DNA of 64,000 nucleotides from Diaporthe sp. PMI_573 (lineage: Eukaryota; Ascomycota; Sordariomycetes; Diaporthales; Diaporthaceae), in the NCBI GenBank assembly GCA_021399435.1, contig JAJTUP010000107.1, positions 62,001 through 126,000 of the forward strand, read 5' to 3'. The position numbers and the translations under genes were made by a program. A model generated the notes under the pieces. The model ran no database searches and was not told the DNA's origin. It saw nothing but the letters and a program-made list of their open reading frames with translations. Below, in pieces: positions 43,901 to 54,359 of this stretch (positions within the stretch are counted from its first letter, which is position 1; each line of letters opens with the position of its first letter).

Positions 43901-45110
43901 ATGCGCACCCCCTGAGATGAGGCAACTAGGTGCTCAAGCGCGCTCGGACCCGGATGACCAAGGCGGCCGTGCCATAGGATGGCTTCGCCAGTGAGAGGTC
44001 TTCTCTTCGTGTAGGTGGTATGTTTCTTCCTCCACGTGTTGAAGGAGCCACGTACTTCTTCCTTTTGGTATTCAATGACATATTGGCCGTAAATATCCCT
44101 GAGTTTGCACAGGGTTGACCTGTCACGTCGTTTCAAAGTTGTTGGATCATGTTCGTTGTCCCAAAAGATGCCCTTCCTTCGAAGTTGCCTCAGAGAGACG
44201 AGAGTTGTCAAGAGTCGTGGGCAGAGGGCAACGTTTTCGAGGTGTAGGATCGTCGGTCCGGTGCGGACCGGCATTGTGCCGTATGCAAGTACTGGCAATT
44301 GCCTGTCTCCAGCCCACAGGTAGTCATCGTGTGTGGCCGGTCTTGTGTTGAACAGTCTTTCGCTGTTGTTTGTGATCGAGATCGTACTCGCTGGGTCAAG
44401 TATCACCGAGTGTCGAAGAGGGTATTCTTTTACGTTTATGGCAAAAGCTCCCCTAGCCTCTATACTAGCAACACAATACCCCAGGAGTCAATCTTCGACT
44501 TCCTCGACGGCTTCTTCTTTTGTCGGACGAGGGGTTTTGGACTTGGATTTCGATCTCGGACCCTTGAGGGCTCGGACCTGTGCTTGGAGGTCAGCATCAT
44601 TTTCAAGTGCTTCTTCAGCTCTCTTTTTCAACTAGCTTCTAGGCTTGAAGCCTTCAAAAGCTTGGTCCGGAAAGACGTAAAAGCATTTCGCGAGGGCGTG
44701 GGGCATTCTGCAGGCAGGACATCCTTGAGCTGGATCTTCCACGGGCTGTAGATTCCTTTTTTCGCCTGTGCCTCTACGTGAACCAGTCGCACCTCTTCGG
44801 AGTGGTATTTGATCCTCCGTTTCTGGATGCTGGTGAGATATGAGGAGTCTCAGCTCGCCACGGAACCCAATGAAAGGCAAACTCCGGCGTTGCTGAGGCC
44901 TGCCAGAGACTCCAAAAAGAGGAGGGTCCAGAACAAGGCCCAAGGGCAGAAGGGACACTACACAGAAATGGCCCAAAACAGGGGACCTTATCACGAGATA
45001 GCGCAGTAGGATGTCATCCGTTTTCCGGCACGGGAGAGTAGCACGAAATGGTCAAGATGGCCCGGTGGCCGGGATGATAGCTACAGGGAAGTAATTATTG
45101 TCTCGCGTTT
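40904..45110 (-). mobile_element. Ty1/copia retrotransposon, 5' end missing
   Basis: Gag remnant, protease, integrase, RT and RNase H are followed by a 3' LTR. Upstream, the element meets the 3' end of a LINE at about 45120. No 5' LTR or primer-binding site is found there or beyond the LINE, so the 5' end was lost, possibly with LINE insertion. Confidence 0.8.
40942..44994 (-). pseudogene. Copia Gag-Pol polyprotein with two internal stops
   Basis: One frame runs from about 44994 to 40942. The Gag zinc knuckle is CPACRMPHALAKC. Stops at 44634-44632 (after FEGFKPRS) and 44490-44488 (after VEEVED) lie where Trp would be expected. The remaining 1154-codon frame holds a protease region with LDPAST where LDSGST is usual, the integrase His/Cys motif (HGRLGHPG...CEACALAK) and core (IALDFHDYE, IIECDGELFS, APNTQAQNGGAERSGG), RT with FFYVDDIIVA, and RNase H (VVASDASFADN, STTEAELLALAQAAKE). 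The altered protease site and two nonsense codons argue against autonomous activity, although RT and integrase look whole. Confidence 0.85.
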
Positions 45111-45460
45111 GTTCATCTCGAATGCAATACACACACACACACACACACAATTTATTGACGCCCGGCGGCGGCTTGCGCCGAAAGGGCAACTATTACTAAT
45201 CTGCAAATACATGTCCTAAAATGAATCCCGACCTCCTTAAGCCCATATGCAATCTGTTCCTAGCTTATAGCTTGTCTCAATGTACCATGTCTCTGCGAAT
45301 TCTCGTGGGTTAGTGGTGTTAGTAGGCCGACTTGAAGGCGATTCTCCAAGTGTTCAGTGTCCTATCTTCGGCGACTGAAGCGGTGCCTGCTGTATATGAC
45401 ACGAGGTGATTAAGGTTTGTCGGATTAGTGGTGATGGGATGGAGGTGTTCCTCCATGTGA

Positions 45461-48370
45461 TCAGTCTGCGTCGAGTCGCCCCGTGGCAATAGCGAACCGT
45501 ATCGTTGCGCGGACGGCATCCATATTTGGAGTCCAATTTGTACCATCTGACGGTGCTTTCCCTCCTAAGAAGAAGGAGATATTACTTCTGTGGGTATCTG
45601 TACACTGGAGCATCTGCGTTCGGTGTATCGTCCAACGCCTGCACCGAAAAAGGAAATGTTCCACGGTCTCTCTCGCTTGTCCGCATGCGCACTGGTCTGA
45701 CGATGCTGCTTCGATATGGTACAGATATGCGTTCAATCTTGCCATACCCGTCCTGAGCTGCGCGAGTATACTAGCTTCTTTCCAGGAGAGCCCGTCATAC
45801 AGACGTCGCGTGTGTTTGCCTGGTAACGCTGTGTCGACTTTCTTGGAATGCTTGCCAACCTTATCTGGCAGACTTCTGGTGGTGCCTCGCTTGGCGCGTG
45901 CCACGTTGAGCGTCGTCGATCTTACTCTGGGGAGTTGTGTCTGTGGCTCTGTGCCCTGTCGTGTGGCTTCCTTGGCTTTTTGTTTGGCGCGTATCCAGAG
46001 CTCGTCATCTTCACCCGACGGTAGCCATACTACCGTGATCACGTTGTTTTCTCTTCTGAGCTTTCTGATGGATTTGTAAATGCTGCAGACATGTTCCTGT
46101 CCAGACTGTTGTCGTGGGTTCCTGAGCGTGAGCACTGCTGCTTTGTTTCTCGTCAGAAGCGTGATACTGCGGTATCTGCGCTGCGGTAGTCGTTCAAGGG
46201 TGTATGCCATTGCTGCTAGTTCGCCGACGTATGGGTTCTGTTCTGTCCTTGGGCCTAGAGTTGAGGAGAAACTCTCAACAGTGGGGACATCTCCGACGTG
46301 TTTGCGTGTCTCGATTGCTCCGCCCAATCCAACCACACCATTCCGTGCCGAACTGCTTACGGCGATATGTGCTGCCCGGCGTGGGTTTGGCGGCCTTGGT
46401 GCTGCCTTGTCGGTAACCGCTTGCAGCCTCTTCTCCCACGGCGGCAGAGTGAACGGATTGATAGTTTCCATCTCCTCCATCTCTATCTCTTTGAGTGCGT
46501 CTGCCACCTGATATAGTGGCGAGCGGTGTCGCTTTCTGAATTTTCTCATTCGAGACGTGTTCCTGCGAAGTGGATTGGTTTCGGGCAGGGTGTGGATGTC
46601 TGTCCACAGCTTGATTGCCCGTCTCCAGAAGCGGTCTTGTGCGGGGGCGATGTGAGCCTCCGCCTCGGCGACGCTCGTCGCCACCGAGAGAAACGTTCCC
46701 ACGATTGCTTGCGCCCCTACTCTTTGGACCCTGTTGATGGGTCCCATGAGCCTATCCTTGAAATTGTGCATCCAGACGTTGGAGGCGTAGTCTACCACCG
46801 GGGCAACTGTCGATGTGAACAGCTGCCGCGCCGTTGCTGGGGACAGTCCTCTGAGCCGCCTGAGCTCCATTGCTGCTTCCAGGCCCTTAGAGGCTGCCCT
46901 CGCGATGTGTTCCTTGTGCTTGAGCTTGGTGTCCATGATCATGCCGAGGATCTTAACGTGCTCTTTAGGTCGTACAACTTGTCCCTTGATGGTAAATGGC
47001 TGAGAGTCCGTCTTGTACGACTTGCGGGTGAAGTGTATGATTGCTGTCTTCTCCGCCTCGAATGTCGCACCACTTCTTCTCTCCCAGTCTAGGGCGTCTT
47101 CGATGATTGATTCGATGCCTTCCCGGTTGCTTTGTGCCGTGGCTCCTGCGACCCACGCCGTGAAGTCATCAATGAATGCTATCGCTCCCCTATTACTGTC
47201 GATTCGCCGCTGTACCAAGTCGGCATTGAAGAAGAGGAACAGAATCGGGGACAGGGGAGAGCCCTGAGGCAGACCAGCCTGTGGTAAGCTTTGGACCTCG
47301 GAGGATTGTCCGTTAACTTGGATCGTTGCTGTACGCTCCGAGCAGAATGCCTCTATCCATCGGAGCAGTCCCTCTGGGATGCCTCGCGCCCTCATCCGCT
47401 GAAGAAGTCTTTCCTTGCAGACTCCGTTGTAGGCCCCTTTGACATCAAAACTGATCAGGCTGACTATCTTTCGACCTCGCCAGGCAGTATAGATCTGTTC
47501 TTGGAGCAGCACGAGCGCTTGTTCCGCAGACCGCTGTTTACGGGCCCCGAAGTGGTTAGTCGGGAGGAGCCCATACGTCTCGACCGCGTGAGAGATCCTT
47601 TCCGCGACTACCGATTCTAGCACTTTGCCGAGCGTTGCTAGAAGCGAGATTGGTCTCCAGGCTTTAGCCACTGTATAATCCTCTTTGCCAGGCTTCTTAA
47701 GTGGTACGATCTTGGCGTGTCGCCACTGGGCGGGCAGCGTCTCCTCTGCTAGAGATGCTCGAAATAATGCGAGGACATGGTGTTTGACCACTGGCCACGT
47801 CTCTTTCCAGACTGCCGCGGGCAGGCCGTCCTCGCCGGGCGCCTTCCAGGATTTTGCGGCGAACAGTTGTCGTTCCACCTCTTCCATGGTGATAGGAGGC
47901 AGCGCTAGGGGGGCTCTTTGCGGCCTGGGGCCTTCCTCTTCAATCCTCTCTGGCAAGGGAGGGAAGAAGTTGGTTAGAAGTTCTTCTGCCTGTTCCTTGT
48001 TGTCGGCGGTGACTGTTCCGTCCGCTTTGACGAGCTGTGGTATTTTTCCAAATGCTGTATCGTCGCCGGACTTCAGGTACTTGGCAGCCCTCCAGATATT
48101 TCCGTTGCCTGCGAGGAACTCGTCCCAGTGCTTCTTCTTTTGTTGTCGGATAGCGTCGTGATACTGCTTCGCAGCCCCTTTCGCCGTTTCTCCCAAGCCT
48201 AGTGCAAGTCGCCCCGCTCGTCGTTCGGCACGGGCGCGATTTCTCCAGTATGTGTATATTCGGCGCAATTGCGTCAGGTCGGTTGTCCACCATCGCTTGG
48301 CGTATGGTGATGGTCTGGCTTTTGGTGTCAAGGCGTTTACCGCCTCTAGAACGTTAGCAAATTCTGTGTT
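45461..48370 (-). CDS. LINE ORF2 (reverse transcriptase-RNase H), lacking endonuclease
   Basis: The frame is open from about 48370 ([15 protein letters not shown]) through [18 protein letters not shown], the linker after the endonuclease in fungal LINEs. RT blocks follow: [75 protein letters not shown], then [11 protein letters not shown] with FIDD as catalytic box. RNase H follows ([33 protein letters not shown]). The C-terminal knuckle is [17 protein letters not shown]. About 960 residues are uninterrupted. Without endonuclease and ORF1 the copy cannot move alone. A related scrap lies at 16780. Confidence 0.85.
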   Translation of the reverse strand, partial: NTEFANVLEAVNALTPKARPSPYAKRWWTTDLTQLRRIYTYWRNRARAERRAGRLALGLGETAKGAAKQYHDAIRQQKKKHWDEFLAGNGNIWRAAKYLKSGDDTAFGKIPQLVKADGTVTADNKEQAEELLTNFFPPLPERIEEEGPRPQRAPLALPPITMEEVERQLFAAKSWKAPGEDGLPAAVWKETWPVVKHHVLALFRASLAEETLPAQWRHAKIVPLKKPGKEDYTVAKAWRPISLLATLGKVLESVVAERISHAVETYGLLPTNHFGARKQRSAEQALVLLQEQIYTAWRGRKIVSLISFDVKGAYNGVCKERLLQRMRARGIPEGLLRWIEAFCSERTATIQVNGQSSEVQSLPQAGLPQGSPLSPILFLFFNADLVQRRIDSNRGAIAFIDDFTAWVAGATAQSNREGIESIIEDALDWERRSGATFEAEKTAIIHFTRKSYKTDSQPFTIKGQVVRPKEHVKILGMIMDTKLKHKEHIARAASKGLEAAMELRRLRGLSPATARQLFTSTVAPVVDYASNVWMHNFKDRLMGPINRVQRVGAQAIVGTFLSVATSVAEAEAHIAPAQDRFWRRAIKLWTDIHTLPETNPLRRNTSRMRKFRKRHRSPLYQVADALKEIEMEEMETINPFTLPPWEKRLQAVTDKAAPRPPNPRRAAHIAVSSSARNGVVGLGGAIETRKHVGDVPTVESFSSTLGPRTEQNPYVGELAAMAYTLERLPQRRYRSITLLTRNKAAVLTLRNPRQQSGQEHVCSIYKSIRKLRRENNVITVVWLPSGEDDELWIRAKQKAKEATRQGTEPQTQLPRVRSTTLNVARAKRGTTRSLPDKVGKHSKKVDTALPGKHTRRLYDGLSWKEASILAQLRTGMARLNAYLYHIEAASSDQCACGQARETVEHFLFRCRRWTIHRTQMLQCTDTHRSNISFFLGGKAPSDGTNWTPNMDAVRATIRFAIATGRLDAD

Positions 48371-48371
48371 T

Positions 48372-48441
48372 ACACGGCGGAGGCACTTCGCCCTCGCTCG
48401 CTCGCTCCGCTTGCTCGCTCCCGCAAAGCGCCTCCGCCGTG
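48372..48441. repeat. GC-rich stem-loop
   Basis: Perfect 12-bp arms CACGGCGGAGGC and GCCTCCGCCGTG flank a 46-nt loop made of CGCTCGCTCGCTCCGCTTGC-type repeats. It sits at the 5' limit of recognisable LINE coding sequence. Confidence 0.8.
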
Positions 48442-48798
48442 GATGGGCCCTTCGGGCCGCAGGGGGGTCTGCTTACTCAGCCTGGTGCGGGGATTTGCCA
48501 TTCTTTAGAATGGTTCAAGGGGGCTCGCCCGTCACCCGACGGATATGCCTATAAGCCCCTAGAGTAACAGATACTCGTGACAATCAGCCCCCACGAAGCG
48601 TCTAGATTGAGGTACTGCTATTTTTTAGTTCAAAATATTCATGTGATATTTGTGTCGCATCACAGAGTGAAGAGAAAAGTGTATTTCTGCATTGATGAAA
48701 ATATTTTCTCACGAGCAAATACCTAGGTGTATATGTGAAATCCGGGTGAGACCAACTCTGTTGGAACAGACTGCCCGATCTTCTCAACATCATCATAT

Positions 48799-50742
48799 TT
48801 ATACCAGAATGAAGCTTTCGACTTTAATACCATTTTTCTTCAGCAACTCTGGCTCAACTTCCAAAAAATTCTCTTCTCCTCGTTCTACTTTTCGACGGTA
48901 GTCTTCTTTTTCAATAGGCCATGAAATTAGCCTAGGATCCATCATAGATGACTTACCGTTCCCGTCAACGAAAGTGCGACGCCACTGCGAAGCTGCACCT
49001 TGTTGTAAAGTCTGAATCATTTTGGTACCTTCCGGAAGTGGTCCTAAGAATGCTTCGCACTGGCTGATTCCACGAGCGTAGCAAGTCCCAACTAGGCGGT
49101 ACTGGTTCACGCGGTCGTCCACGCGTCGCAGAAACATAGGGAGACTAGAGCCGAGAACAACGCATAAGAGATCACCTGCTCTGATCTGTGTAGGCCCAAC
49201 ACCGATGTAGCCGGACTCAACCTCATACAGGGTCCTTCCTCCTAATGTCATGTACATCCTAGACAAGAACAAAGATGTTTCGTCCTTAATTGCTTCCAGA
49301 AGCTTGCTGCTGACCTCGGAAGAAAGGATCTGCCTCGTGACTTCAATGCTGGCACTCAATGTGGGTAGGTGTTCCAGCGGGGGAGAGAAATTGTCCGCAA
49401 ACGCTTCAAAGCATGTAGCTTGCACATAGGCTTCCAAAGTTGTACCACCAGCGACGTAGTCAGAATCAAGTGACTTCTTGGGGATGATATCGCGCAGGAG
49501 ATCGGCAAGACTTTTGTCTGTCCCAGCAACACCCAATGGTATTTTCCGCAATCGACGTAGTTCTCCAATCATCACACCCACAGTCTCGAGCTTCCCCTTA
49601 CCGACATCAGATAACGGGGCAGCCAAGTGTCCCGAGGCGAACATTGCATTTGCTGACCAAATGCGCGTTTCCACTCGGGTTTTGACCCGGTTTGACCAGT
49701 CGGGAACCCAACTTGGAATCTCAGAGACATCGTCCTTGAGCTGGCAGGCAGCTAGAAAGCTAATGTCGTGGGAGTGTCCCATATACCTGGTCACAAAGTC
49801 TTCATACACCTCAAATACCGTCTTATCATAATCAGCCGGGACGTCCAAGCCCTTGAGGTGTTGACGGATGATAGCCAGGACGGCATAAACTCGGTCTCTG
49901 GGGTTCGCACACTGAAGCATCCCAAAGTCGCGCCTTATAGTACTCAGGCTGACACCTGCTGACCCAAAAAGCAGTGTTCGAACCATGTCCAGGCGAACTG
50001 CTAGTTCGTTTTCGTAGAGGAAGTAATTGCGTCTTTTCAAGTAGAGACATGCTAGGGCTCGTTGAAACTTCGGCCAGGCTAGAACGTGGAATCCACAGAC
50101 AGCCATAGCAGCAGAGTTGGCTTGGAGAATCTCCTGCCGGACCCAAAGTCGTTCGAACCACGGTCGACAAAGCATGTGATATATAAAGGTCAGATCTTCC
50201 TCCCCATACGGAAGGTTGATTGCCATGTCGCCCAAGCTGGCATCACGTGCTTGGCTGGAAGGCGTGATGCTCAAAGTTTTTGGGTGAAAATCGACTTGTG
50301 AGCCCATTTCCTCGAACAAGTCTAGAACACGGTTGCTGTCGTGTGCTTCAGCGCCCAGCCATACAATCACTCTTTCAGCCAAGCGGTAGATCTCGCCCAT
50401 TTTGTTGACTTGGCATCCCTTTTCTTTGTTGTTGGATTGGTCGATACAGAGTGAGTCAACCCAGAGTGTGCGGGTCTTGTCAGGGTGACGGACATGCCGC
50501 AGAGCGATTTCAAGATTATGCGTGATAGGGATGTCACCGTCCCCGTCAGCAACGCCCGTGTCGTGCACGCTGCTAGTGAAGATGGTGGAGCCCCAGGCGT
50601 AAGACAGAGCCTCGTATACCGGGGGTTTCCGCAAATCAAATTTCTCGGCGCGAAGAGTAATGGCAATGTCATCGCTGAATTTCCCGGGAGCCAGCTCGCA
50701 AATGCGGATCTCGTCCAATGCTAATAGGCCGTGGACGTACAT
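48799..50742 (-). CDS. HET-domain (heterokaryon incompatibility) protein
   Basis: First ATG at 50742 (MYVHGLLALDEIRIC), 647 aa, no lesions. The HET domain spans residues about 45-220: PPVYEALSYAWG, LWVDSLCIDQSNNKEKGCQV, MGEIYRLAERVIVWLG, RPWFERLWVRQEI. The downstream region includes FGMLQCANPRDRVYAVLAII and YEDFVTRYM, ISFLAAC, PSWVPDWSN, the usual second half of long HET proteins, and C-terminal DPRLIS. These proteins can trigger cell death when incompatible strains fuse. A perfect GTAAGT donor and GCTAAT...AAAAG acceptor bound an in-frame 51-nt segment (48956-48906). Because it contains the conserved DPRL it is probably exonic, but optional splicing is possible. Confidence 0.85.
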   Translation of the reverse strand: MYVHGLLALDEIRICELAPGKFSDDIAITLRAEKFDLRKPPVYEALSYAWGSTIFTSSVHDTGVADGDGDIPITHNLEIALRHVRHPDKTRTLWVDSLCIDQSNNKEKGCQVNKMGEIYRLAERVIVWLGAEAHDSNRVLDLFEEMGSQVDFHPKTLSITPSSQARDASLGDMAINLPYGEEDLTFIYHMLCRPWFERLWVRQEILQANSAAMAVCGFHVLAWPKFQRALACLYLKRRNYFLYENELAVRLDMVRTLLFGSAGVSLSTIRRDFGMLQCANPRDRVYAVLAIIRQHLKGLDVPADYDKTVFEVYEDFVTRYMGHSHDISFLAACQLKDDVSEIPSWVPDWSNRVKTRVETRIWSANAMFASGHLAAPLSDVGKGKLETVGVMIGELRRLRKIPLGVAGTDKSLADLLRDIIPKKSLDSDYVAGGTTLEAYVQATCFEAFADNFSPPLEHLPTLSASIEVTRQILSSEVSSKLLEAIKDETSLFLSRMYMTLGGRTLYEVESGYIGVGPTQIRAGDLLCVVLGSSLPMFLRRVDDRVNQYRLVGTCYARGISQCEAFLGPLPEGTKMIQTLQQGAASQWRRTFVDGNGKSSMMDPRLISWPIEKEDYRRKVERGEENFLEVEPELLKKNGIKVESFILV

Positions 50743-51558
50743 GTCTTGTTCTGTAGACCGGGTTTGCACTTTAGGGAGAAAGTTTTGAAATCAGCTGGTG
50801 TGCGACGTGGCACAGATAGATCGATCTCACCCATCAGGGACCACAGGCAGCCATATATCAAGTAATGTCTCGTTTGCTCCGCATGACTGTGAAGTGGGGA
50901 CTCTGACAGCGACTAGTTTAACAAGGACGAGTCCCTTCCAATGACAGTACACCACGATCATATATGAGGGCAAGATTTCCAAGCCTGTTGTGCATATTGG
51001 GCACACGCAGTCCCAGTAGTCTGCATGTTAATGAGGGTTAAATACAATGTTTAGGCTCACCTGACAGTACTGTCAACCAATCACGGATATCGGGCGAGCT
51101 TTCCGATTCCCGAGCTGGCCGAGCGGGGATTCATTTAGTCTTGGCTGGAAATCGTCCAATTGATATCACCACTCCGCGTCGTCCTGTCAGCCTCACAATA
51201 CAGCTGGATATCTTGGCATCGCAGAGAGCATGGCGATATCCGTGGACGTACATTTCGGTGCCAAGACAGGCTAAACGTCAAGGCAGCAATGGAGACGGTG
51301 TCCTCGCTTAGAATAAGGCTCTGGACTAGATGAGGCTCTGCTCCTAGTAAGGTTACGATGAAAATGAGGCTCTCTAACAAGCTGCTTGCATCTAGGCAGT
51401 GTGACGCGCAAAATGCTTTCTTATAAATACAAGCACCTGGGAGGAGGGAAGTGGTCGCCATTGTTGAGGATTACTCGGTACAAAGCTGGCGACTCTTCTG
51501 TCTTGATATTACTATTGAATCCGGAACACTAAATCTTGTGATCTTCCGATACCCTAAC
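50743..51558. other. Shared upstream region of the HET and FMO genes
   Basis: The two genes diverge from this 816-bp spacer, so it should contain both promoters. No repeat, TATA box or other gene was recognised with confidence. Confidence 0.4.
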
Positions 51559-53661
51559 ATGAATAGCATCAAGATTGCCGTTATTGGCACAGGTACAACT
51601 TGCGTCACCTGTCACAGGGTAGCTCACGCTGATCGATCATATACAGGCCCAGCTGGACTCACAGCTCTCAAGTCATTACTTGAGGAAGGTTTCAATGCAG
51701 TAGCATTCGAACGACGAGATAAGGTTGGGGGTGTTTGGTGTTATAGCGCCAACACCACTTTCACCACTGTCTTGGATGACACAGTCTCGAACATCAGCAA
51801 ATTTGTGGCAAGTACTCAAGATCTCCACTTCTCAAAACACATGCCCGTGGATTGCATATTGATGTTTTCCGTACAGTGTGGCTTCAGTGACTTTCCGTTC
51901 CCCGAAGGTGAGTCTTACCCATCCGGGCTGAACGAAGGTTGGTTCCAAGTCCTAATCTCTTTCACCTAAAGATTCTCCTGCATACTTCTCGGGTACCCAA
52001 GCTGCGGATTACTTTGAGTCGTACGCACAACACTTTCAACTTCACGAGCATGTCGTATTCAACACGACGGTGAGTAAGGTGGTTCGAAATAAGTCTGACC
52101 GCGCCTGGGATGTGCACATCACCAATCTGGTCGGCGACAGCGTTCGAGTATTTGACAAGGTAGTGTTCGCTTATGGCTGCGAAGGACTCCCGAGTTTCCC
52201 ACCGATGCCGGGTCGTGATAAATTCAAGGGGTTGGTGATGCACTCACAAGCCTATAGGGAGTTAGCCTCACCCATTTCTCGTTGCTTGCCAAACCGGTAG
52301 CCGTCAGACTGACCGGTTTTACTATAGCCCGACGCAATTAAACGACAAGAGAGTTCTCGTCGTGGGAAATGGCAACACGGCCTGCGAAATGTCTGTCAAT
52401 CTTGCCACGCGTGCGTCCAAGGTTTACCAATCCTACCGGCGGGGCCGCATTATGTTCTCCCGGCGTGACGACGAGGGGATTCCCTTGGATTCTCAATTCA
52501 CGTGGCCTGGGCTCCGTCTGAAATACTTCCTCGACAACATGTTCCCGTGGCTGACATGGCCGATTGCGGATAATTTCATGCGCAAGAGGATGATCAGCTA
52601 CGCCGCCAGGTCAGAGCCCGTGCAAGCTGGCGACACCCGTACTACAATTCTGCAGCGAACTGAGAAGAGAATGAGAGAAGACTGGCGGCTTCTTCCGTGC
52701 GCGAGTACAGCACTTACCCACCCGGCTGTCCAAGAGGACTACATACCTGCCCTCCGCAGTGGGGCAATCACTCCTCTCCACGGGTTCAAAGCTTTCGTTG
52801 GCGAGAAGACAGTGCTCCTGGCTGATGACTCCACGGTGGAAGTCGATGCTGTAGTCTTTTGCACGGGGTACCGAATGGACTTCAGTATTATGCCTGAGCT
52901 CGAGATGGACGGTGCGAGTGGGTTGCCTCTATTCTTGGCTGGCGACGATAGCAGCGCAAATCGGGAGAGACAGGAACCACAACTTCCTCGGTTGTACCAG
53001 ATGATATTTCCCCCACGTCGGGCATCCTCCATCGCTTTCATCAGCTGGATAGCCCCCCAGGAAAGCGTTTGGTGTGTGTCAGAGCTAGCATCTATCGCCA
53101 TTGCTCAAATTTGGGCAGCTGGAGTGGCCAAAGATCAAGCTTTGGAAAAGCCTAAGCCAAACATGGACAACTGCCACCGGCCAGCTCTCCTTCCGCCGGA
53201 AAGCGAGATGAATACTCACATCGACGCCTACCACAAATGGTTCAGGCTGGCATGGCAGAAGGATCGTTCTGTGCGCAGCGGTTACGTCCACCAGGCACAC
53301 TCATTTTACCGCTTCCTCCACGAAGCCGCTGGAACTGGCCTCTACGACAACCTCGACCACGCGCTATCGGGCCGCGGGTGGTGGCTATGGTGGAAAGACC
53401 ATGAGCTCTGGACCTGGCTGGCCAAAGGTCCCATGAATAGTTATTCGTGGCGTCTGTTTGACACGAATCCTGAGAAGACACCTGGGTGTGGAAGAAAGGT
53501 GTATCCTGGGGCGAGGGAAGCGATAAAGAGAGCCGTAAGTATGGCCCCAGATTCCAAAGAGACTATTAGGTCGAAGAAATATATAACTAAGCCCTGGCCA
53601 GTATGCGGCATGCGAAGAGTATAAGAGAGGCGTCAAAGAAAAGGAGGGTGACCATCAGTAG
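51559..53661 (+). CDS. Flavin-containing monooxygenase
   Basis: Start MNSIKIAVIG at 51559; five introns restore a classic FMO. The FAD-binding GxGxxG is split by intron 1 (IGTG-PAGLTALKSLLEEGFNA). After intron 2 comes FSDFPFPED. Intron 3 precedes SPAYFSGTQAADYFESYAQH. FKGLVMHSQAY is the FMO fingerprint (FxGxxxHxxxY). After intron 4, KRVLVVGNGNTACEM binds NADPH, and later FCTGYRMDF is the conserved ATG-like motif. The last intron (53535-53601, GTAAGT) leads to the ending YAACEEYKRGVKEKEG with TAG at 53659. About 530 aa, intact. It probably oxygenates a nitrogen, sulfur or carbonyl centre; substrate unknown. Confidence 0.85.
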
Positions 53662-54058
53662 TCACTATTGACTAAATTACACGCATTGACAGTTTTTAAG
53701 AGGTCATGTACACTTTATTTCAATCTGTTGGAAGGCAGCACTTCGGGCCCGTCGGAGGCCCGGTGAAGGGCACGGGCACCGTAATATCGGCGAAAGGCAC
53801 CTCAGCACCGCTCAGGCCCATACGGCGCCCAAGTCAGGGCTGAGCCTCGCTCAGGCCAGCGTGCATCGAGATCCATGAGGGATGGGCAGGTCAGGTTATA
53901 ATACTTGTCGAGAATGAACCAGGTCATCTCAATTGAATGAAGGATACGGCGATCAAGCGTCTCTGGCTTCGAGTAATGTTCCTAGATTGGATAATTAGCC
54001 AAGTTAGGGTTTAGAGCCTATCAAGAGACAGCAAACCTTGCAGGGTTCGTCATCGATC

Positions 54059-54215
54059 AAACGTTCGATTTGTTTGATTCAAACGTTTGATCAAATGTTT
54101 GATCGACATCGATCAAACAGTATAGCCTGTTTGATTTCTGTTTGATCGATGGCAAGTCTGTTTGATCGTTGTTTGATCGATGGAGAGACTGTTTGATCGT
54201 CGAACGCATCGAACA
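54059..54215. repeat. TTTGATCGAT subterminal repeats, left cluster
   Basis: At least ten copies of (G)TTTGATC(GAT) in both orientations occur in about 150 bp. They match the cluster at 56980-57130 at the other end. Confidence 0.85.
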
Positions 54216-54359
54216 GAGGCCCCCTGTCATTAATCCCCTTTAGCACGTATCAACAAGTCGATACTCTAGGGGGTTTGCAATATTTCCAATCTCGTCGGAG
54301 GCGGCTTCAGCATAGTCGTCTTCTTTATCCTTGTCTTGTCAATACGACTTCGACTGCCG

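Larger units (their letters stand above)
45120..48445 (-). mobile_element. Tad/I-like LINE, 5'-truncated
   Basis: The ORF2 C-terminal portion (RT, RNase H, zinc knuckle) is followed on the minus strand by about 330 bp of 3' UTR, then AATAAATTGTGTGTGTG..., a TG-repeat tail at 45148-45125, in place of poly-A. The apurinic endonuclease domain is absent, the usual outcome of incomplete reverse transcription. The 5' part merges with a GC-rich hairpin at 48372-48441. Confidence 0.8.

Noticed and set aside
45125..45148. Dinucleotide repeat as an independent microsatellite
   Set aside because: It directly follows the LINE 3' UTR and AATAAA, so it is better read as the LINE tail.
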